Below, piece after piece: positions 59,506-64,000 of a DNA stretch of 64,000 nucleotides. This stretch comes from Streptomyces sp. NBC_00459. GTDB lineage: Bacteria; Actinomycetota; Actinomycetes; Streptomycetales; Streptomycetaceae. The notes under the pieces were generated by a model that did not search any database, was not told where the DNA came from, and worked only from the letters and a program-made list of their open reading frames with translations. Location of the stretch: contig NZ_CP107903.1 in assembly GCF_036013955.1 (NCBI RefSeq), positions 682,001-746,000 of the forward strand, read 5' to 3'. The position numbers and the translations under genes are program-made. How positions within the stretch are numbered: position 1 is the first letter of the stretch; each line of letters starts with the position of its first letter.

Positions 59506-60402
59506 ATGCAATTTTCTGAATGGTCGCTGGTGCAGTACCGGGTGGACGACTCGGAGAAGCTCGCCGTAGGTGTGAGCGTGGGAGGGAGCATCGTCCAGGG
59601 GCCGCCCGGGACGGAAGGCCTGTCGCTGATGGAGGTGCTGAGCCGATGGGACTCTCTCGCACCACTGCTGCGGGAATGGGCCCCGGCGGATTCGGACGTC
59701 ATCGCCGGTGCTTGGCTCGCTCCCCCGCTCACCTACCCGGGCAAGGTTCTCTGCGCGGGCGCCAACTACTGGGACCACTGTGCCGAGATGGGCGTGGAGC
59801 CGCCGGATGAACTGGGTGATCCGTTCTTCTTCCTCAAGCCGCCCACGACGACCGTGACCGGACCGGGAGACCCTGTTCCACTGCCCTCCTACCCGGGCGC
59901 CCGCGTCGACTGGGAGGCGGAACTCGCCGTCGTCATCGGCCGCACCGGCCGCAACCTCTCGCCCGAGCAGGCCCTCGATCACGTGGCCGGTTACCTGGCG
60001 GCGAACGACATCTCGGCCAGAGACCGGCTCACCGCCCCCAAGCCGGTGGGCAAGCCGTTCACCTACGACTGGGTCGGCCACAAGGGCCAGGACGGCTTCT
60101 GCCCGCTCGGCCCGGGAGTCGTGCCCGCCTGGCAGATCCCCGACCCGCAGAACCTGCGGATCCGGTTGAGTGTCAACGGTGTGGTGAAGCAGGACTCCTC
60201 GACGGCGCAGATGATGGTGCCGACAGCAGAAGTGGTCGCGGCGGCCAGCCGCCTCACCCGGCTCGAGCCCGGGGACGTCATCCTCACCGGCACACCGGCC
60301 GGCGTCGGAGCGCCGCGCGGGGAGTTCCTGACCGCCGGGGACGCGGTCGTCGTCGAGATCGAGCGGATCGGTCGCCTGGAGAACACGGTGGTGGCGTCAT
60401 GA
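59506..60402 (+). CDS. Fumarylacetoacetate-hydrolase-family protein
   Basis: A 298-residue FAH-fold hydrolase or decarboxylase. KVLCAGANYWDHCAEMG opens the catalytic domain; metal ligands are expected in DPFFFLKPPTTTVTGPG, VDWEAELAVVIGR (Glu-x-Glu) and YLAANDISARDR (Asp). ILTGTPAGVGAPRGEFL closes the site. Such enzymes cleave the C-C bond of acylpyruvates or hydrate/decarboxylate meta-cleavage products. ATG 59506 follows GGAGG. It overlaps the next gene by 4 nt and is divergent from the extradiol enzyme, so it likely processes that ring-cleavage product. Confidence 0.9.
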   Translation: MQFSEWSLVQYRVDDSEKLAVGVSVGGSIVQGPPGTEGLSLMEVLSRWDSLAPLLREWAPADSDVIAGAWLAPPLTYPGKVLCAGANYWDHCAEMGVEPPDELGDPFFFLKPPTTTVTGPGDPVPLPSYPGARVDWEAELAVVIGRTGRNLSPEQALDHVAGYLAANDISARDRLTAPKPVGKPFTYDWVGHKGQDGFCPLGPGVVPAWQIPDPQNLRIRLSVNGVVKQDSSTAQMMVPTAEVVAAASRLTRLEPGDVILTGTPAGVGAPRGEFLTAGDAVVVEIERIGRLENTVVAS

Positions 60403-61508
60403 ACAACACGGCTTCCGAACTGGGCTGGCCGGACCTGCTGCCCGTGCCCGACGCGATGCGGGCCATGGTGTTCCATCGATTCGGACCACCCGACGTGCTG
60501 GAGCAGGCCACGATCGCGACGCCCCGGCCCGGTCCGGGCGAGGTCCTCGTCCAGGTCGCTGCGGTCGGCATCGGCCGACTGCTCGACCTCACGGCCCGCG
60601 CGGGCAACCACCCCTACGCCAAGATCGAGCCGCCCCACGTGCTCGGCGCCGACCATGCGGGCGTCGTCGCCGCTGCGGGTGAAGGTGTGGACTCCGTCCG
60701 GGTCGGGGACCGCGTCGCCGTGTTTCCCGCAGTCGCCTGCGGCAGCTGCGCCTTCTGCCTGGAGGGCCGCGAGGAAGTCTGTCCCGACCTGGGCGTGATA
60801 GGCACCCATCGCCCCGGTGCGTACGCCGAGTACTGTGCGGTGCCCGCGCGCAACGTTCACCAGGTGCCGCACGACATTCCCGCCGCGATGGCGGCATCCC
60901 TGGCACTCGTCGGCGCGGTAGCCGCCAACCAGCTGACCCAGGCGGGACTGTGCCCCGGGCAGTGGGTACTGGTCCAGGGCGCCGCCTCCGCCCTCGGCTC
61001 CACCACCGCCGCCTACGCCCAGCACCTCGGCGCGAGGATCATCGCCACCTCGCGCTCGGCGGAAAAGCGCAAGGCTCTGGCCGCGGCCGGCGCCGAAGTC
61101 GTACTCGACACCACCGCCCCCGACCTCGTCGACCGCGTGCGCGAGGCCACCGGCGGTCACGGCGTGGACATCGCCGTCGACAACCTCGGTGACCCGGCGA
61201 TCTGGGACGCCACCCTCGACACACTGGCCCGCGGCGGCACCGTGGTCACCTCCGGTGCGTTCCTCGGCGGCAAGGTCCAGATCGATCTGCGGCGCCTGTA
61301 CTCCGACTGTCACCGCATCATCGGCGTACGCACCGGAAACGCCGCCGCGGTCGACGCGCTGTGGACCGAGGTCGAGCGCGGCTTCCGCGCTGTCGTCGAC
61401 CGCACCTTCCCCATCGCCCGGGCTGCCGACGCCCACCGCTACATGGAGGACGACAGCAGCCTCGGGCGGGTTGCGCTCACTCTGGGCCCCGGGGACTGGA
61501 GCGTGTAG
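60399..61508 (+). CDS. Zinc-dependent medium-chain alcohol dehydrogenase
   Basis: A 369-residue MDR enzyme. MRAMVFHRFGPPDVLEQATI begins the catalytic domain, GADHAGVVAAAGEGVDSV follows, and the structural zinc lobe shows ACGSCAFCLEGREEVC (four Cys). The cofactor site is WVLVQGAASALGSTTAAYAQHLGARIIAT. The usual catalytic-zinc Cys near residue 50 is replaced (GIGRLLDL), and His is in LGADHAG, so catalytic zinc binding may be altered. It would oxidise or reduce an alcohol/aldehyde of the aromatic pathway (inference). A hairpin follows its stop. Confidence 0.87.
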   Translation: MNNTASELGWPDLLPVPDAMRAMVFHRFGPPDVLEQATIATPRPGPGEVLVQVAAVGIGRLLDLTARAGNHPYAKIEPPHVLGADHAGVVAAAGEGVDSVRVGDRVAVFPAVACGSCAFCLEGREEVCPDLGVIGTHRPGAYAEYCAVPARNVHQVPHDIPAAMAASLALVGAVAANQLTQAGLCPGQWVLVQGAASALGSTTAAYAQHLGARIIATSRSAEKRKALAAAGAEVVLDTTAPDLVDRVREATGGHGVDIAVDNLGDPAIWDATLDTLARGGTVVTSGAFLGGKVQIDLRRLYSDCHRIIGVRTGNAAAVDALWTEVERGFRAVVDRTFPIARAADAHRYMEDDSSLGRVALTLGPGDWSV

Positions 61509-61540
61509 AAGCCGGCCCCGGTCGGTCCGACGGGGCTTCC

Positions 61541-61565
61541 GGGTGACGACGTGGTGTCGTCACCC
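61541..61565 (+). terminator. Terminator of the FAH-dehydrogenase operon
   Basis: Stem GGGTGACGAC/GTCGTCACCC with loop GTGGT, 33 bp after the stop at 61508. From here to 61809 no gene is supported. Confidence 0.75.
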
Positions 61566-61809
61566 CCAAAAGGCGGGGCCGGGTGAGGTCGACCGGGTCA
61601 CGGCAGCCTGGCTCAGCCGGCGTTGTGCTCCGGTCGAGCGTTTCCCCAGCGGTGACGAGGTTTCTGAGCACCGCTACGGCAACGCGCCGCCTCTCCCTCC
61701 GTGTCCACGCCGACGGACGTATCCGTGAGTCCGTCCCGGGCGGGTCGGTTCGAGAAGCAGGGCACCGGAAGACGGCCCGCCACAGCCCGCCCGGCAGGCA
61801 GGCAGGGCG

Positions 61810-62616
61810 TCAGGACTGCCCGTTGCCCGCGATCCCCAGCGCAGTGCGCGTGGCCGCGGGTTCGTACTCCGGCGCGACGTCCGCCAGCACGTTCAAGGCG
61901 GTACGCGCGAGATGGCGAGCCATCACGCGTACCGCTTCGTCCTGGTCGCTCTGTCGCAGCGCCTCCAGCAGTGCTTCGTGCTCTGCGTGCGCCCGTGCCC
62001 ATGAGCTGGGTACGCCCAGTTGGGCCAGCCGGATGTAGCGCTCGCTGTGCTCGCCGAGCGACTCGAGCATCCGCTGCAGATGCGGTCCCACAGCCTGCGT
62101 CGGAATGCGGTGGAATTCCCTGTGCGCCGCATGCCACTCGTCCGGCCGGTCGTCGCCCGCCAGTTCCTGCATACGCTTCAGTGCTTCGCCCATGCGCTGG
62201 AGGTCCCCGGGCGCAAGCGACTTGGCCGTCACGCTCACTGCGAGGGCTTCGAGCATGATGCGGGCCCCATAGACGCCGTCGAGGTCCTCCGGGTCCACCG
62301 CCCGCACCCTCGCCCGCTGGTCGGGCTGCGCGTCGATGAGCCCCTCTTCCTGGAGCAGCCGGAACGCCTCGCGCATCGGCGTGCGGCTGACGCCCAGCTT
62401 CCGTGCCATCTCGGCCTGGAGCAGCGCAGACCCCGGCGGCAGTTCACCGCTGAGGATCATCCCCCGCAGGCGTCCGTGGACGTCGAGGGCGAGTCGGCGC
62501 CCGCCCGCGGCCGGCCCGGGTGTCCCGCCCGTCGACTCGAACGGGACCTGCGACGCACTGCTTCCGTTGTCCGCCGACCGTGGTTCCTCAGGGGTCTCGC
62601 CCCTCCTCCTGCTCAT
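61810..62616 (-). CDS. GntR-family regulator (FadR/VanR-type, FCD domain)
   Basis: A 268-residue repressor. A 40-residue disordered leader precedes the winged helix LALDVHGRLRGMILSGELPPGSALLQAEMARKLGVSRTPMREAFRLLQEEGLIDAQP. The FCD effector domain follows, with DLDGVYGARIMLEALAV, DEWHAAHREFHR and SWARAHAEHEALLEAL, which supply the metal-binding Asp and His residues of this class. Its operators are probably the TGTATCCACTAT-type sites around 62.7 kb and 59.4 kb, so it would control its own gene and the ring-cleavage operons. Confidence 0.9.
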   Translation of the reverse strand: MSRRRGETPEEPRSADNGSSASQVPFESTGGTPGPAAGGRRLALDVHGRLRGMILSGELPPGSALLQAEMARKLGVSRTPMREAFRLLQEEGLIDAQPDQRARVRAVDPEDLDGVYGARIMLEALAVSVTAKSLAPGDLQRMGEALKRMQELAGDDRPDEWHAAHREFHRIPTQAVGPHLQRMLESLGEHSERYIRLAQLGVPSSWARAHAEHEALLEALRQSDQDEAVRVMARHLARTALNVLADVAPEYEPAATRTALGIAGNGQS

Positions 62617-62634
62617 ACCCGGAGTCTACCCAGG

Positions 62635-62734
62635 TGTATGCAGTGGTGGTACGCCAAAACCGGCAGGGAGCATTCCCTGCCGGTTCTTTCCCTCGCTGAC
62701 CGCACCAAGGGCGGGGCTGCACTGTATCCACTAT
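62635..62734. promoter_or_regulatory. Candidate GntR operators upstream of its own gene
   Basis: TGTATGCAGTGG (62635-62646, 19 bp from the start at 62616) and TGTATCCACTAT (62723-62734). The second matches 59455-59466 exactly. Confidence 0.55.
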
Positions 62735-62770
62735 TCGAACGTGGTCGCGGTCGCCGTGCCGTCGGGAGGC

Positions 62771-63649
62771 TCAGCGCTCCGCTCCGGGGCCGATCAGCGA
62801 CTGGAGCGGGCAGGAGGGCTGCCAGGCCGGAGTGAAACGGCGGCGCAGGTCGGCCACCGCCTCGATGCCACGCAGGGTCACGTCGGGTGAGATGGACAGC
62901 CCTGCGGGCCCGAGGAGGCCGGGTGCCGCAGCCTGGGCGGCGGGCTTCGGCAAGCCGTGTCGCACCAGAGCAGCTTCTACGCCCGACGCCCCGGAGGCCA
63001 GAAGCTCTGCCGTGCTCACCCGGCAGACATCGCGGTAGGCGCGGATGTGCGGCGTGGTGGCGGCTGTGCGCGGCACCACCACCACACCGGTGAGGATGTC
63101 GGGTGCCACCTGAAGGTGGCCGCCGAGACGCGGGTACCCCTTCTCCGCGGCAAGGGCGTCGAAGGGCGGATGGAGAGTGGTCCCGTCCACAGCGCCTGTC
63201 GGCAGCGCCTGGAACCTCTGCAGAGTGCCGCCCACCGATACGAGTTGGCCGTCGGAGACCGGCGCGCAGGCGATGTCGGTGAGTACGGCACGCAGGACGA
63301 ACGCGAAGGCGCTTTGCGCGTTGTCGACCGCCCACCGGTCCGTCGGCAACGGTGGGCCGGGACGCCGGTGCACGGCGAGTTCGCCCATACCCTCGGCCTG
63401 GACGGCCACCGGGTCCCGCTTCAGCAGTCCGCGCAGGAGGTGGTCGGGAGACGTGTGCATGATGTCGTAGTCGCCGTCGTTCCAGCCGGCCATCTGCTGG
63501 TCGGAGGAGACGACCTGGACGAGGTCCACCTCCAGTCCTGCCCTCTGGAAGTACCCGGAGTCGAGGGCGTGGTAGAGATGGACGGCGCCCGCGCCGGGGA
63601 AGATGCCCACGGTCAGGCGTCGCGTTTCGGAGTTTTCTGAGCGTTGCAT
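62771..63649 (-). CDS. NMT1/SsuA-like substrate-binding protein lacking a signal peptide
   Basis: A 292-residue protein of the periplasmic-binding fold type II: LTVGIFPGAGAVHLYHALDSGYFQRAGLEVDLVQV, then DIMHTSPDHLLRGLL and DGTTLHPPFDALAAEKGYPRL. These fit the NMT1/THI5/TauA group that binds sulfonates, pyrimidines or aromatic acids. The N-terminus MQRSENSETRRLTVG has no hydrophobic export signal or lipobox, so it may be cytosolic or misread at its start, but no upstream in-frame extension offers a signal. No permease is in view; the gene lies 18 nt after the NTF2-like gene. Confidence 0.8.
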   Translation of the reverse strand: MQRSENSETRRLTVGIFPGAGAVHLYHALDSGYFQRAGLEVDLVQVVSSDQQMAGWNDGDYDIMHTSPDHLLRGLLKRDPVAVQAEGMGELAVHRRPGPPLPTDRWAVDNAQSAFAFVLRAVLTDIACAPVSDGQLVSVGGTLQRFQALPTGAVDGTTLHPPFDALAAEKGYPRLGGHLQVAPDILTGVVVVPRTAATTPHIRAYRDVCRVSTAELLASGASGVEAALVRHGLPKPAAQAAAPGLLGPAGLSISPDVTLRGIEAVADLRRRFTPAWQPSCPLQSLIGPGAER

Positions 63650-63667
63650 GCGGACCGTTCCTTGGAG

Positions 63668-64000
63668 TCAGTGGGGATCGCCTGGGGTGCCGGCACCGGC
63701 CAGCCAACTCGCCCCTTCGGCGTAGAGGCTCTGGACGACGTCACCGGTCAGGCCCGGCAGCCCGGCCTTCACCGTGAAGCCGGCCTTGGTCTGCAGGTAG
63801 CCGAGGTGGCGGTAGCCGACCGGGAAGCGGCGCAGCAGCTGCGGGTCCAGGTTGAACGACGCGGACGGATCGACCACGTCGAGGCGGTCCTTCTCGTAGA
63901 TCGGCTGTCGGCGCACGATCTTCCACACGCCCTCGTGGCGGGCGCAGAAGTCGTAGAAGCGTCCCGTACAGACGACGTCGACCTCCACCCCGTCGACCAT
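63668..64000 (-). CDS. SnoaL/NTF2-like protein (5' end outside window)
   Basis: The 110 C-terminal residues of an NTF2-fold protein: VDVVCTGRFYDFCARHEGVWKIVRRQPIYEKDRLDVVDP is the typical last beta strands and the tail RFPVGYRHLGYLQTKAGFTV matches aromatic-ring-hydroxylating-dioxygenase beta-subunit-like or SnoaL-like proteins. The Met at 64000 may be internal. It is upstream of the binding protein gene in the same operon. Confidence 0.75.
   Translation of the reverse strand: MVDGVEVDVVCTGRFYDFCARHEGVWKIVRRQPIYEKDRLDVVDPSASFNLDPQLLRRFPVGYRHLGYLQTKAGFTVKAGLPGLTGDVVQSLYAEGASWLAGAGTPGDPH

Noticed and set aside
1..64000. tRNA or rRNA genes
   Set aside because: I saw no GTTCGA-type T-loop with matching acceptor stem and no rRNA-like conserved stretches; a tRNA scan would be needed to be certain.

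Overview
The window looks like part of a Streptomyces chromosome. Coding sequence is very GC-rich with strong third-position GC bias, GTG starts are frequent, many operons are coupled by 1-4 nt overlaps, and the gene content (paa epoxidase operon, CbtAB cobalt importer behind a B12 riboswitch, many LacI-type regulators next to sugar ABC importers and secreted glycosidases) is typical of that genus. No tRNA, rRNA, transposase, integrase or CRISPR array was seen.

Layout. 1-1.9 kb: a wrecked CocE/NonD hydrolase, a TetR regulator and a small unknown protein. 2.1-7.0 kb: a dicarboxylate uptake and oxidation set (dctA, glycerate kinase, LysR regulator, tartrate/D-malate-type dehydrogenase). 7.2-10.5 kb: an acyl-CoA dehydrogenase, then cbtA-cbtB under a cobalamin riboswitch and a divergent histidine phosphatase. 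10.5-14.9 kb: the phenylacetyl-CoA epoxidase operon paaABCDE plus a Cys-rich protein. 15-16.7 kb: a frameshifted small protein, an HD-domain protein and an unclear stretch. 16.7-30.4 kb: carbohydrate uptake and degradation, with two LacI regulators, three binding proteins, one complete MalFG-type importer, a GH43 arabinanase, a GH78 rhamnosidase, and the 29-codon stub of a lost permease gene.

30.5-38.9 kb: a two-component system, a membrane glycosyltransferase-like protein, a membrane molybdopterin oxidoreductase and an epimerase/GT2/TIGR04282/methyltransferase operon. A shared direct repeat lies about 50 bp upstream of every transcription unit, so this block is probably one regulon of unknown function. 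39-46.8 kb: flavin- and NAD(P)H-dependent oxidoreductases, YjbR-like proteins and two MarR regulators, linked by at least seven copies of a TTGA-N4-TCAA palindrome. 47.2-56.4 kb: a secreted arabinanase/sialidase-like beta-propeller protein with ricin-type modules, then a LacI-controlled importer plus GH42 beta-galactosidase operon.

56.4-64 kb: a decayed aromatic-degradation locus. An SMP-30 gene, an FAH-family gene and a gentisate 1,2-dioxygenase gene are all pseudogenes, the last with an internal inverted segment of about 110 bp. An extradiol dioxygenase, a second FAH-family hydrolase, an alcohol dehydrogenase, a GntR regulator and a solute-binding protein remain intact. Gene remnants at 0.1, 15, 19.5, 39.1, 42.2, 47.2 and 56.4-58.3 kb show that this accessory region has been eroding through many small deletions and frameshifts.
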